From contig PQKR01000010.1 of NCBI GenBank assembly GCA_002918705.1, positions 1 to 64,000 of the forward strand: a stretch of 64,000 nucleotides of DNA, read 5' to 3'. The position numbers were made by a program, and so were the translations under genes. Below, piece after piece: positions 36,435 to 45,616 of this stretch (positions within the stretch are counted from its first letter, which is position 1; the number at the start of each line of letters is the position of its first letter). Below the pieces are notes generated by a model, which worked only from the letters and a program-made list of their open reading frames with translations, ran no database searches and was not told where the DNA came from. This DNA comes from Escherichia sp. ESNIH1. Its GTDB lineage: Bacteria > Pseudomonadota > Gammaproteobacteria > Enterobacterales > Enterobacteriaceae.

Positions 36435-38645
36435 CTAGAAGTCGTAGCTCATCGATACCTTGAGGGTACGCGGATCGCCCCGGAAGATGTAGGTTCCGAG
36501 ATCCTCAACGCCGGACCAGTACTTCTCGTTGGTCACGTTATCCACGCCCACGCGCCACACCATCTCGTTAGCATCCTGATTCAGGCGGGTCCGGTAGCGG
36601 ACGCCCAGATCGAGCGTGGTGTAGTCATCCAGCTTTTTGGTATTCGCAGCGTTGGCATACTGCGAGCCAGAGTGGTTCACGCGCGCCGTTGCCGTCAGGC
36701 CCTCTACCGGCTTGATGTCGTACTCCGCACCAAACACCATAAAGACGCCTGGGACACCGATAGCGTCCTTGCCGTCGTTGAGGCCGTTCTGCGTTTTGGT
36801 CATCTCAGCGTTAACCCAGGTGGCGCTGCCGTTGAGGCGCAGGCCAAGCACCGGCTCGCCAAAGACGTTCAGCTCCACGCCGCGGTTACGCTGCTCACCG
36901 TCGAGCTTGTAGGGGCCATCCGTACCGTACTGAATAGCAGAGGGCTTTTTGATCTCAAACAGCGCCAGGGTACCGCCGATGCGACCGTAGTCGATCTTCA
37001 CCCCGACCTCATTCTGCTTCGAGTGGGCAATACCGGTGCTCTGACCGAAGTTAGAGGCGCTTCTCGGAGCCACGGCGCCCGGCTGCAGCGCTTCGGTATG
37101 GTTGGCGTAGAGCGACAGCGCTTCCCACGGCTTATAGACCACGCCGTAGGTTGGCATCCAGCGGCTCTCTTCATAGCGCGAGCCGGCATCCTCTGCTCCG
37201 GTGGCGTTGTTGTAGTTGCGCACCACCACCTTCTGGTTACGCGCGCCCACGGTGAAGAGCAGGCTGTCATCCAGCACGCCCAGGGTATCGCTCAGCAGCC
37301 AGCCCTGGGTACGGTTCCGACTGGTGGTACGCGGATCGCCATAGTTACCGCCGAAGCTCGTATTGGCTGGCATCGCCACATCGCTCGGATGGTAGATGTT
37401 GACGAGCGGGTTGGTAGCAGCGGAGGACATCCGCCATGCGGTTCTGTCGCGCTTGATCAGCGCCGAATAGCCGACGTTGATTTTATGTGAGACAAAGCCG
37501 GTATCAACGTTGCCGCGCAGGCCCAGCATACCGCTGTTGGCATCGATATAGCGGTTGGTATCCAGACGGCTCGCCGTGGCGTCACCGTTGGCGTTGATCA
37601 GCTTCGGCGTGCTGTAGGTGCCAATTTCATGGGCCTGCTGCGCACCCGTGGCGGCGTAGGCGGTCCAGGCGTCGGTCAGATCATACTCGGCACGAGCCAC
37701 GCCAAACTGGTTGTCGATGTCGTTATAGCTCCACTTCTGGCTGTAGTTGGTGCTGGGATCCGGTACGTCGGGAATGAAATCTACGCCAGTAATATTGACG
37801 CCCATGCCGCTGCCGTGGAAGGTCTTTTTCTGGTAGCCCGCATCCAGAGAGGTGCGCAGGCGATCGCCCCGGTAGTCGAGGCCGATCGAGGCCAGCGTGG
37901 TGCGGCGACGATCGTGATCCAGCGGAGCTTCGCCCTCACGATGCAGCAGGTTAATGCGCGTGCCAAACTGGTTGTTATCGCCAAAACGACGCCCCAGATC
38001 CAGCGATCCGCCGACCATCGCCTGGCTGGTGTAGTCGACGCCCACGCGGGTCGTTGGCATATCTTCCGCATGCTTGGGCTCAAGGTTGATCATCCCACCC
38101 ACGCCGCTGCCCGCCGCGCCGTTCAGCAGACCGTTAGCCCCTTTAAAGATCTCGACACGCTCGATCATCTGGGTATCCACCACCTGACGCGGCACCACGC
38201 CCGGCAGGCCGCTCATGGTCATGTCGTCGCCGTCGAGCTTAAAGCCACGAATACGATAGGTTTCGGCAGAGTTGCCGTAGCCCTGCACCGGCTGGACGCC
38301 TGCATCGTTGCGCACCACGTCGGCAATGGTTTTAGCCTGCAGATCCTCTACCGCTTTCGCAGTGTAGCCGATGACGTTAAAGGGAACGTCCATCGCTTTC
38401 TGCTCGCCGAGCATCCCCAGACGGCCACCGTGAGCTACCTGCCCGTCCAGATAGGCGGGAACCGGCACATCGCCGCCGGGGGTAAAATCGCTGGCCGGGG
38501 TGGCCTGCACTACAAGGGTATCTTCCTGATGGGTATTACTGGTGTCAGCGGCCGCTGCCTGCGCCGAATGGGCTACCGCGCCGATAGCCAGCGCAAGCAA
38601 AGACTTGCGCAAAGTGAGAGCGTTATTTTTTATGTTTCGCATCAT
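36435..38645 (-). CDS. TonB-dependent siderophore receptor (FcuA-like)
   Basis: 736 residues. Signal peptide ends in AVAHSAQA. TonB box region is EDTLVVQATPA. The plug shows VVRNDAGVQPVQGYGNSAETYRIRG and GSGVGGMINLEPKHAED, a pattern I associate with FcuA- and FhuE-type ferric hydroxamate receptors. The barrel ends KVSMSYDF, with terminal Phe. Second gene of a two-gene operon after the YncE-like lipoprotein (54-bp gap). Likely Fur-regulated through the box at 39.87 kb. Ligand not determinable by sight. Confidence 0.88.
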   Translation of the reverse strand: MMRNIKNNALTLRKSLLALAIGAVAHSAQAAAADTSNTHQEDTLVVQATPASDFTPGGDVPVPAYLDGQVAHGGRLGMLGEQKAMDVPFNVIGYTAKAVEDLQAKTIADVVRNDAGVQPVQGYGNSAETYRIRGFKLDGDDMTMSGLPGVVPRQVVDTQMIERVEIFKGANGLLNGAAGSGVGGMINLEPKHAEDMPTTRVGVDYTSQAMVGGSLDLGRRFGDNNQFGTRINLLHREGEAPLDHDRRRTTLASIGLDYRGDRLRTSLDAGYQKKTFHGSGMGVNITGVDFIPDVPDPSTNYSQKWSYNDIDNQFGVARAEYDLTDAWTAYAATGAQQAHEIGTYSTPKLINANGDATASRLDTNRYIDANSGMLGLRGNVDTGFVSHKINVGYSALIKRDRTAWRMSSAATNPLVNIYHPSDVAMPANTSFGGNYGDPRTTSRNRTQGWLLSDTLGVLDDSLLFTVGARNQKVVVRNYNNATGAEDAGSRYEESRWMPTYGVVYKPWEALSLYANHTEALQPGAVAPRSASNFGQSTGIAHSKQNEVGVKIDYGRIGGTLALFEIKKPSAIQYGTDGPYKLDGEQRNRGVELNVFGEPVLGLRLNGSATWVNAEMTKTQNGLNDGKDAIGVPGVFMVFGAEYDIKPVEGLTATARVNHSGSQYANAANTKKLDDYTTLDLGVRYRTRLNQDANEMVWRVGVDNVTNEKYWSGVEDLGTYIFRGDPRTLKVSMSYDF

Positions 38646-38699
38646 TAACTCATATAAGAGCGTGGGTTAAAAAAATGGCCCGTTGCCGGGCCGATTGAA

Positions 38700-39791
38700 T
38701 TACTGATTCAGGGCGATGCGGACTACGCTGTCCGGACCGTTGGTAGAGTGATCTTTATTGAAGGCCTGCTTGACGGTGACATAGAGGGTCTGGCCGTCCG
38801 CAGAGATCAGCAGGCTGTTTGGGTTCGGCGGCAGATCCCAGGCGTGCTTCACCGCGTAGGTAGTGCCGTCGAGGCTCAGCAGCTTGCCGGATTCACGCTG
38901 GCTGATGTAGATCTCGTTACGTTTCGGGTTAAATTTCACCGACAGGGAGTCACCGACGTCGAGCTGCTTGATCACCTTGCCGGTATGGATATCCAGCACC
39001 AGGGTGGTTTTTGCCTTCGAGTTATCGGTCACGAACAGGCGGCCGGTGGCGCTGTCTTCCGCGAAGTTAAGCAGCAGGGCCTCTTTTTCTCCCAGCGGCT
39101 TCCAGCGCTTTTCCACCCGGTTATTGCGCGGGTTGATCACCAGGATCTCACCGCCGCCGTTGGCAGCATAGATGCGCTGGGTCTGCTCCGAGTAGTGCAG
39201 GCCGGTCATCCATTTACCGGTGTTTTTGATACGGGTTTTCAGCTTCATGGTTTTCGCATCCACCACCCAGATCAGCGCCGGATCGGCTACCGCGCCGATG
39301 TAGAGCAGGCCGTTATGCAGCAGCACCTGGCGTGCGCCGTACGGGAAGCCCTCTTTATTGCGCTCCGGGAAGATCGCCCGCGCCAGCACCTTGCCGTCGG
39401 CGGTGTTGATGGCGCTGATGCCCGCGTCCAGCGAGTTGGTGACGTAAACAGTTTTACCGTCCGGGGCGATATCCATGCCGAAGTTTTTCAGATCGGTATG
39501 GGTCGATCCGATCGTTTTTAAGGTTTTAGGATCGAGCTTATAGACCACCCCGCCCTGAACGTCTTTGAACCCTTCCGCGCTCGCTACGTACAGCGCATCG
39601 CCCGCCGGGCTTAACGCCAGCTCATAGACGCCTTCCGCCAGATCGCGCTTCACGACGTTACTCTGCTGAGCAGCCGCTGCCTGCGGTTTTTGCGCCTCGG
39701 CGGCCGGTTTTGCGCTGGCGGACGGGGTGGTATTGCAGCCGCTCAGCACCATTGCCACGCAGAGAGCCAGGGCAGAGGTTTTCATTTTCAT
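38700..39791 (-). CDS. YncE-like beta-propeller lipoprotein
   Basis: 363 residues from the ATG at 39791, which has AAGGA 8 bases upstream. The N-terminus MKMKTSALALCVAMVLSGC is a lipoprotein signal with lipobox LSGC. A Ala/Lys/Gln-rich linker (about residues 20-45) leads to a seven-bladed beta-propeller with YVTN-type repeats (LYVASAEGF, VYVTNSLDAGIS, IYAANGGGEILV, LFVTDNSK, IYISQRESG, LYVTVKQ), as in E. coli YncE. YncE is periplasmic and Fur-regulated in E. coli, with TonB receptor gene yncD as its neighbour. Here the lipid anchor is a difference. Upstream partner of a TonB receptor on one message; role probably in iron or ligand handling (inference). Confidence 0.85.
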   Translation of the reverse strand: MKMKTSALALCVAMVLSGCNTTPSASAKPAAEAQKPQAAAAQQSNVVKRDLAEGVYELALSPAGDALYVASAEGFKDVQGGVVYKLDPKTLKTIGSTHTDLKNFGMDIAPDGKTVYVTNSLDAGISAINTADGKVLARAIFPERNKEGFPYGARQVLLHNGLLYIGAVADPALIWVVDAKTMKLKTRIKNTGKWMTGLHYSEQTQRIYAANGGGEILVINPRNNRVEKRWKPLGEKEALLLNFAEDSATGRLFVTDNSKAKTTLVLDIHTGKVIKQLDVGDSLSVKFNPKRNEIYISQRESGKLLSLDGTTYAVKHAWDLPPNPNSLLISADGQTLYVTVKQAFNKDHSTNGPDSVVRIALNQ

Positions 39792-39870
39792 CAGAAGCAT
39801 CCTTAACCGTTCAAAGTCATTCATCAGGAAGGTAGCGCGCAGGCCAAAAGTGGCCTAACCAAACGCTAAA

Positions 39871-39897
39871 GAGAATGAGAACTATACTCATTATGAG
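39871..39897. promoter_or_regulatory. Fur-like box upstream of the lipoprotein/receptor operon
   Basis: Perfect inverted repeat AATGAG-N7-CTCATT (39874-39892) in GAGAATGAGAACTATACTCA, followed by a second overlapping half TATGAG. It matches the 6-1-6/7-1-7 pattern of Fur boxes and lies 80-105 bases before the lipoprotein start. Confidence 0.7.
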
Positions 39898-39936
39898 TAT
39901 GCGATCAAGAATAATTACCTTGAAAAGTTGATAAAA

Positions 39937-39976
39937 AACCACGCAGCTTCGCCTCAGAGAAGCTGCGTGGTTTTTA
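39937..39976. terminator. Bidirectional intrinsic terminator after the choline-binding protein gene
   Basis: Long stem AACCACGCAGCTTC / GAAGCTGCGTGGTT with a short loop, flanked by A-run and T-run, so it can end transcription on either strand. It lies about 30 bp past the stop of the choline-binding gene (minus strand). Confidence 0.85.
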
Positions 39977-40003
39977 ACAGGATTTTAATGCTGCCGTTAT
40001 CGC

Positions 40004-40951
40004 TTACAGCCCCAGCGCCTTCAACACCGCTGGCTTCGCCGGTTCCCCGGTGCGGGTAGTGACGCCAGCAAGCCAGCTATCCAGCAGTTCCGGGCGTTTT
40101 GCCAGCTCGGCACGGGCGGCTTCCTGTGCGCTCTGCTTATCATCCAGCACCCGGGTGATGACGGCGTTCTCAAGCGGGACGTCAAACTTCAGCTGGCTGA
40201 AGAAGCGGTTGGCGTTCGGGCACTGGGTAGCAAAATCCTTACGCGTAACGGTGTTGACCGTCGCGCTGCCGTAGTTAGCGCCAAAGTAAGCGTCGCCACC
40301 GCTCAGGTAGGCCAGCTTAAAACGGGTGTTCATGGCATGCGGCTCCCAGCCAAGGAAGACGATCCACTCCTTGCGCGCAACCGCGCGCGTCACCTGCGCC
40401 AGCATCCCACTCTCGCTCGACTCCACCAGATTCCAGTCCTGAAGGGCAAAATCGTGCTTGTCGATCATCTTCTTCAGGTTCTGGTTAGCCGGTGCGCCAG
40501 GGGCGATGCCGTAAATTTTATGGTTAAACTTGTCGGCGAACTTTTGCAGATCGGCAAAGTCTTTTACGCCCGCAGCGGCCACGTAGTCCGGCACGGCGAG
40601 GGTAAAGCGAGCCGCAGGCAGGTTAGCGCCAAGCACCTTGACCGAGCCGTCGGCGGTAAACTTGCTGATAACCGGCTCCTGAGCGGGCATCCAGTTGCCT
40701 AAGAAAACGTCTACCTGTCCGGTTTTCAACCCCTGGTAGGCCAGCGCCACCGAGAGATTCTGCACCTTTTGCTGATAGCCCAGCGCGTTCAGCACCACGC
40801 CAGAGAGCGCGTTGGTGGCCGCGATGTCCGTCCAGCCCGGATCGGACTGGGTAATAGTGTCACAGCGCGCCTCTTCTGCGGCGATGCTGCTCAAAGGGAG
40901 CCAGCCAGCCGCAGCCAGCAGAACGCATTGCGTGAGTGTTTTCATCTTCAT
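40004..40951 (-). CDS. choX: Choline ABC transporter substrate-binding protein (ChoX-like)
   Basis: 315 residues. Signal peptide MKMKTLTQCVLLAAAGWLPLSSIA, then the OpuAC-type fold of glycine-betaine/choline binders (CDTITQSDPGWTDIAATNALSGVVLNALG; VFLGNWMPAQEP; EWIVFLGWEPHAMN). The aromatic residues that cage the quaternary ammonium (several Trp/Tyr in these motifs) are as expected. It lies 2 bp after choline sulfatase, so the operon makes enzyme and binder together. The ATPase and permease needed for import are encoded 2.7 kb away on the other strand. Confidence 0.85.
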   Translation of the reverse strand: MKMKTLTQCVLLAAAGWLPLSSIAAEEARCDTITQSDPGWTDIAATNALSGVVLNALGYQQKVQNLSVALAYQGLKTGQVDVFLGNWMPAQEPVISKFTADGSVKVLGANLPAARFTLAVPDYVAAAGVKDFADLQKFADKFNHKIYGIAPGAPANQNLKKMIDKHDFALQDWNLVESSESGMLAQVTRAVARKEWIVFLGWEPHAMNTRFKLAYLSGGDAYFGANYGSATVNTVTRKDFATQCPNANRFFSQLKFDVPLENAVITRVLDDKQSAQEAARAELAKRPELLDSWLAGVTTRTGEPAKPAVLKALGL

Positions 40952-40953
40952 TA

Positions 40954-42495
40954 TTATTTTCCTGCTGGTTGGTGAAAAGGACGCGGATAGCGGGCAAAGG
41001 CCTCTTGTTCATCCAGCGTTTGATGGTTACGAATATAGCGCTCCGATGCCGCCAGGAAGGGCTGGTAGTCCCACTTGGGAATGGCGTCGCGTCCGGCAAT
41101 GCGGGTCAGAAAGAGTCGTTTCTGCTGGCTGGCCAGCACCTGCTGATGGAGCGCATCCAGATCCCAGCGGGAGCGTACCTCGCTGGCAAAAGAGTGGGCC
41201 TGATCCTGGAAGCGCGCATGGCTCGCCAGGTTGACCCGCTCATAGGGATCCTCATCGAGATTGAAAAGCTGCGGCGCTTCGCTGAAAGAGTGAATGTATT
41301 TCCAACTGCCACGGCGGATCATCAGCATCGGGCCAAGCGCGCCCTCGGCAAGGTATTCACTCACCGCGTCGTCAGGCCCCGCTTCGCCCTTCAGGTGAGG
41401 CACCACGCTGCTGCCGTCGAGAGGAGAAATCGCCTGCGATTTACGATCTTCGCCGGAAGCCAGCTCCACCAGGGTAGGCAGCACATCGACCAGCGAGACG
41501 CTCTGGCTTACCCGGCGCGGTGCGAAACGTTTAGGGTTGTGCACAATAAAGGGAATGCGCACGGCGTTTTCAAAGAAGGTCATCTTGTACCAGAGGTCGC
41601 GCTCGCCGAGCATCTCCCCGTGGTCGGCGATGACCATCACCACGGTATTCTCCGCCAGCCCGGTCTCCTCCAGGGTGCGCACCACTTCGCCAAAGCAGTC
41701 GTCAACGTAGGCCATCGCGCCGTAGTAGGCGTGGCGCGCGCGACGGATGTGATCGTCAGTAATTAAGCCCTCTTCAAGCTGGTACATGGCCCGCAGCCGG
41801 GCAGAGTGGGCATCGTCCTCCACCTCCCCTTTGCGGGTCTTTGGCATGTCGATATCCGTCTCGTTAAAGCGATCGAGATAGCGCTTCGGGATGGCAAAAG
41901 GATCGTGCGGATGCGTCAGAGAGAGCAGCAGCATAAACGGCTGCTCGTCGGGCCGCCGCGCCGCATCGTAGAGCCGCTGGCGCGCCTGGAAGAGCGCATC
42001 GTCGTCAAAGTCGAGCTGGTTAGTGCGCACGCACTCCCCTGCTTCCAGCACTGAACTCATATTATGAAACCAGTCCAGGCGGCGCTCCGGATGGTGCCAG
42101 TCCGGCGTCCAACCAAAATCTGCCGGGTAGATATCGGTGGTCAGGCGCTCATCGAAACCGTGGAGCTGATCCGGGCCGCAGAAGTGCATCTTGCCGGAGA
42201 GCCAGGTGCGATAACCCTGCTCGCGCAGATAGTGGCAAAAAGTGGGCGAATCAGCATGGAATTCGGCTGCGTTATCAAATACCGAATTGCGCGAAATAAA
42301 CTGCCCGGTCATCAGCGACGCACGCGACGGTGCGCAAAGCGGGCTATTACAGTAGGCAGATTCAAACACCACCCCTTCGCGCGCTAATTTATCGATATTC
42401 GGTGTCAGACTAACCTTATTACCATAGGCTCTGAGGGCGCTGGCCGTTAACTGATCGGCCATGAGAATAACGATATTCGGTTTATTCATAAGCAT
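40954..42495 (-). CDS. betC: Choline sulfatase
   Basis: 513 residues of the sulfatase family. The formylglycine motif is CAPSR (within NSPLCAPSRASLMTG, Cys near 54-60), metal ligands include MADQ near the N-terminus and VIADHGEMLGERDLWYK near 300. The C-terminal domain with SRWDLDALHQQVLASQQKRL is typical of BetC. It hydrolyses choline-O-sulfate to choline and sulfate, giving an osmoprotectant precursor plus S. The ATG at 42495 has GGA six bases upstream. Divergent from the LysR gene, as in Pseudomonas where the neighbouring LysR gene regulates betC. Confidence 0.92.
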   Translation of the reverse strand: MLMNKPNIVILMADQLTASALRAYGNKVSLTPNIDKLAREGVVFESAYCNSPLCAPSRASLMTGQFISRNSVFDNAAEFHADSPTFCHYLREQGYRTWLSGKMHFCGPDQLHGFDERLTTDIYPADFGWTPDWHHPERRLDWFHNMSSVLEAGECVRTNQLDFDDDALFQARQRLYDAARRPDEQPFMLLLSLTHPHDPFAIPKRYLDRFNETDIDMPKTRKGEVEDDAHSARLRAMYQLEEGLITDDHIRRARHAYYGAMAYVDDCFGEVVRTLEETGLAENTVVMVIADHGEMLGERDLWYKMTFFENAVRIPFIVHNPKRFAPRRVSQSVSLVDVLPTLVELASGEDRKSQAISPLDGSSVVPHLKGEAGPDDAVSEYLAEGALGPMLMIRRGSWKYIHSFSEAPQLFNLDEDPYERVNLASHARFQDQAHSFASEVRSRWDLDALHQQVLASQQKRLFLTRIAGRDAIPKWDYQPFLAASERYIRNHQTLDEQEAFARYPRPFHQPAGK

Positions 42496-42600
42496 GAAGC
42501 GTCCAAAAATAAAATAAAAAAGAAAAACGTGTTAGGTTTATCTCACGCTTATTTATCCCTGTGAAGGGGTTATTTCATTATCGTGACATAAGGTGGGCTA

Positions 42601-43533
42601 ATGACAGGAAAATTACAGCTTCCGCCTCTCCAGGCGCTGGTGGTATTTGAAGCAGCGGCGCGTTTAGGTAATTTTACCGCCGCCGGACATGAGCTGGGAC
42701 TTTCCCAGCCGGCAGTCAGTCAGCGCATTCAGGCATTGGAAAACGTTGTCAATGCTCCGCTATTTGAGCGGCGTCACCGGGGGGTTCAGCTTACCGAGGC
42801 AGGTAACAGCCTGTATCTTATTGTGCGTAATAGCCTGAACGAGATCAGCGAGCAGCTGGAGCGTACCCGACACCAGCGTAGCGTGCTGCGTATCGATACC
42901 GATATGGGCTTCGCCAGCTACTGGCTGCTGCCGCGCATGGAGCGGCTTCAGCAGCTTATTCCCGGCGTAGAGGTGCAGATCGCTACCTCGCCCAATGACT
43001 ATAGCTTTCGTGACAGCAACGCCGATCTGGCCATCTATTTTGGTCACGGAAACTGGGCGGGAACCCAGACCCAGCGGCTCTTTCCCGAGACGGTTTTTCC
43101 GGTGTGCAACCAGAAAATTAAGCAGCAGCTTCAAGAGGATAAACGGCCAGAATCCCTGCTGGCGTTTCCGCTGCTAAAGCTACCAGAGACCCGGCCCCAG
43201 CGCTGGATGACGTGGGAGGAGTGGTTCCGCCAGCACCACGTTTACAGCCAGAGCCACACTGCCTCGCGCACCTTTAACGCTTACTCGCTGGTGATCCAGG
43301 CGGCACTGGAGGGTCAGGGGATCGCCCTCGGCTGGCAGCCGCTTATCGCGCCGTTCCTGGCAGATAATCGGCTGGTGCAGTGTGGGCCGCAGCTGCGTAC
43401 CGAGCGCGGTTACTATCTTATTTCTGCCAGCGGCAAACCCACCACTGCCCAACAGGAAAAAGTAAAAGCCTGGCTATTAGATGAGGCATGGAGTTTTCAT
43501 TTAACGGAAAAAGCTTTGCCAGAAATTATCTAA
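42601..43533 (+). CDS. LysR-family regulator, probable choline-sulfate regulator
   Basis: 310 residues. N-terminal winged helix (LPPLQALVVFEAAARLGNFTAAGHELGLSQPAVSQRIQALE) and a C-terminal substrate-binding domain with the group's signature (GcvA-like, DADLAIYFG). Divergent from betC and upstream of the choline importer genes, so it is expected to sense choline sulfate or choline and control both. The intergenic region 42496-42600 is AT-rich and short (105 bp); I did not fix the T-N11-A box. Confidence 0.85.
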   Translation: MTGKLQLPPLQALVVFEAAARLGNFTAAGHELGLSQPAVSQRIQALENVVNAPLFERRHRGVQLTEAGNSLYLIVRNSLNEISEQLERTRHQRSVLRIDTDMGFASYWLLPRMERLQQLIPGVEVQIATSPNDYSFRDSNADLAIYFGHGNWAGTQTQRLFPETVFPVCNQKIKQQLQEDKRPESLLAFPLLKLPETRPQRWMTWEEWFRQHHVYSQSHTASRTFNAYSLVIQAALEGQGIALGWQPLIAPFLADNRLVQCGPQLRTERGYYLISASGKPTTAQQEKVKAWLLDEAWSFHLTEKALPEII

Positions 43534-43632
43534 GCTAATGCTTATTATGTATATCCAAAAAAGCAAAATAGATTTTCGCCCGCCAGGGGATTACGTTAAT
43601 GTCATATAGCTTATAAATATTAAGATGAAACT

Positions 43633-44466
43633 ATGTCACAGCCACTATTTCAGCTCAAAGCGATTAATAAGAACTATTATCCCAGCGGCGGGAAGCACTT
43701 TTTTTCCCGTCGTCCGCAAACGTCCGGCGTTAACGCGCTGAACAATATTAACTTAGAGATTTTTGCCGGTGAGATCTTTGTCATTGTCGGTCTCTCCGGC
43801 TCGGGCAAATCAACTCTGCTGCGTACCCTTAATCATCTCATTCCGGCCAGCTCCGGCGAGGTGATATTCCAGGGCCAGACGCTGGCCGCTCTGCCACCAG
43901 CAGAGCTGATTGCCCTACGCCGCCAGCATATCGGTATGGTTTTCCAGTCGTTCGCCCTGTTTGAAGAGCGCAGCGTGCTGGACAACGTGGCGTTTGGCCT
44001 CGAGGTAGCTGGCGTTGCCCGTCCGCTTCGCCATCAGCAGGCGCGCGCCATGCTGGAGAAGGTTGGCCTGGGTGATGTTGCCGACAGCTATCCCCATCAG
44101 CTCTCCGGTGGGATGCAGCAGCGCGTGGGGCTCGCCCGGGCGCTGGTGGTTAACCCCACCGTGCTGCTAATGGATGAAGCCTTCTCCGCGCTGGATCCGA
44201 TCATCCGCCGGGAGATGCAGTCGCTGTTGCTAACGTTGCAGGCGGAGTCCCGGCGCACCATCGTATTTGTGACTCACGATATGGAGGAGGCGCTGCGCCT
44301 GGGCACACGCATTGCGATTATGGAGAAAGGCGAGCTGGTACAGGTTGGCAAGCCGGAGGCGCTGATCAACGCCCCCGCTACCGCCTACGTACGTCATTTC
44401 TTCTCCGGCGTGGACGTTTCGCGCTGGCAGCTGGCGGAAACCTATGCCGATGTCTGGACACAGTAA
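43633..44466 (+). CDS. choV: Choline/betaine ABC transporter ATPase (ProV/ChoV type)
   Basis: 277 residues. Walker A GLSGSGKS, signature LSGGMQQR, Walker [14 protein letters not shown]. It has the ProV-type N-terminal insert ([29 protein letters not shown]) but no C-terminal CBS pair. Eight bases separate it from the permease. It is 100 bp after the LysR gene. Completes the importer with the binding protein at 40.0 kb. Confidence 0.86.
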   Translation: MSQPLFQLKAINKNYYPSGGKHFFSRRPQTSGVNALNNINLEIFAGEIFVIVGLSGSGKSTLLRTLNHLIPASSGEVIFQGQTLAALPPAELIALRRQHIGMVFQSFALFEERSVLDNVAFGLEVAGVARPLRHQQARAMLEKVGLGDVADSYPHQLSGGMQQRVGLARALVVNPTVLLMDEAFSALDPIIRREMQSLLLTLQAESRRTIVFVTHDMEEALRLGTRIAIMEKGELVQVGKPEALINAPATAYVRHFFSGVDVSRWQLAETYADVWTQ

Positions 44467-44474
44467 GGAGCAAC

Positions 44475-45308
44475 ATGCGCTATCCCTTAGACTTTAGCCG
44501 CCAGATTGACGATGCGGTACATACCCTGCTGGCCCACGCGGGCGGTTTTTTCGATGGTTTTGCCCGGGTGGTGGATGCTTTTGCCGGTGGGCTGGAGCAG
44601 CTGATTGGCGCGCTGAATCCGTGGGGTTTGGTGATCCTGGCCGTGGGATTGAGCGCGTGGCGTATCGGCAAAGGCTTTGCCCTCTTTGCCTTGCTTGCCA
44701 CCCTCTATATTATCTACAGCGGCTACAGCGATCACGCTGCCGTGACCCTGGCCCTTACCCTCTCCTCTACCTTTTTCAGCCTGCTGATCGGTATCCCGCT
44801 TGGGATCTGGAGCGCCAGGCGGGCGCGGGTGGGCAGCGTGGTGCGTACCCTGCTCGACTTTATGCAGACCATGCCAGCGTTTGTCTATCTGATCCCGGCC
44901 ACCATCCTGTTTGGCCTCGGACGTCCACCGGGCATCTTTGCCACCATTCTCTTCTCCATGCCGCCGGTGGTGCGTTTGACCGACCTTGGTATTCGCCAGG
45001 TAAATAGCGCACGCATTGAAGCCGGTATCGCCTTCGGCTGTACGCCGTGGCAGCTACTGTGGAAAGTGCAGCTTCCGGCAGCACAGCCGTCCATTATGGC
45101 CGGTGTTAACCAGACCATTATGATGGCGATGTCGATGGTAATTATCGCTTCAATGGTGGGCGCAGGCGGCCTCGGTAACGACATCCTCAGCAGCATCCAG
45201 CAGCTTGAAATTGGTCTGGGACTACAGAGTGGCCTGGTGGTCGTATTGATGGCTATCCTGCTGGATCGCCTGTCAGCCAGTTTTGCCCGTCAGCGGCACC
45301 GTGAATAA
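44475..45308 (+). CDS. choW: Choline/betaine ABC transporter permease (ProW/ChoW type)
   Basis: 277 residues with about 6-7 membrane helices (NPWGLVILAVGLSAWRIGKGFALFALLATLYII; LALTLSSTFFSLLIGIPLGIW). The permease motif IEAGIAFGCTPWQLLWKVQLPAAQPSIMAGVNQTIMMAMSMVIIASMVGAGGLG is the ProW-type signature. Last gene of the plus-strand unit, followed by a strong terminator at 45.44 kb. Confidence 0.87.
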   Translation: MRYPLDFSRQIDDAVHTLLAHAGGFFDGFARVVDAFAGGLEQLIGALNPWGLVILAVGLSAWRIGKGFALFALLATLYIIYSGYSDHAAVTLALTLSSTFFSLLIGIPLGIWSARRARVGSVVRTLLDFMQTMPAFVYLIPATILFGLGRPPGIFATILFSMPPVVRLTDLGIRQVNSARIEAGIAFGCTPWQLLWKVQLPAAQPSIMAGVNQTIMMAMSMVIIASMVGAGGLGNDILSSIQQLEIGLGLQSGLVVVLMAILLDRLSASFARQRHRE

Positions 45309-45442
45309 GTCATAGTAACGCCCCCAATAAAGATGGGGTTGCAACTTCAGATGATAAAGATTATCTTTCTCATCACTGAGTAGTTGAGTAAATAGCTCAG
45401 GTATTCAGTACGACATTGCTCACATTGCTTCCAGTATTTACT

Positions 45443-45467
45443 GCCCGCCTTGCGCGGGCTTTTTTTT
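45443..45467 (+). terminator. Intrinsic terminator after the choline importer genes
   Basis: Stem GCCCGC / GCGGGC (45443-45448 and 45454-45459) with a 5-base loop, followed by eight T residues. A weaker hairpin CCCC / GGGG lies earlier (45322-45338). Confidence 0.9.
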
Positions 45468-45616
45468 GCCTGCGAATGGGCGTGCGTTATGGCTAGAGTT
45501 TGCCTTTAAGCTGGATAAAATAGCGTTGTAATCTCAGGCAAGTGATTGAAATAAAAGCGTCATATTACGGATTTATTCTAGGATAAATCTTACTTGCTGG
45601 GAAAACGCCGGTTATT

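Noticed and set aside
37629-38648. 339-codon plus-strand ORF opposite the TonB receptor
   Set aside because: Antisense shadow of receptor plug and barrel; no signal peptide or family.
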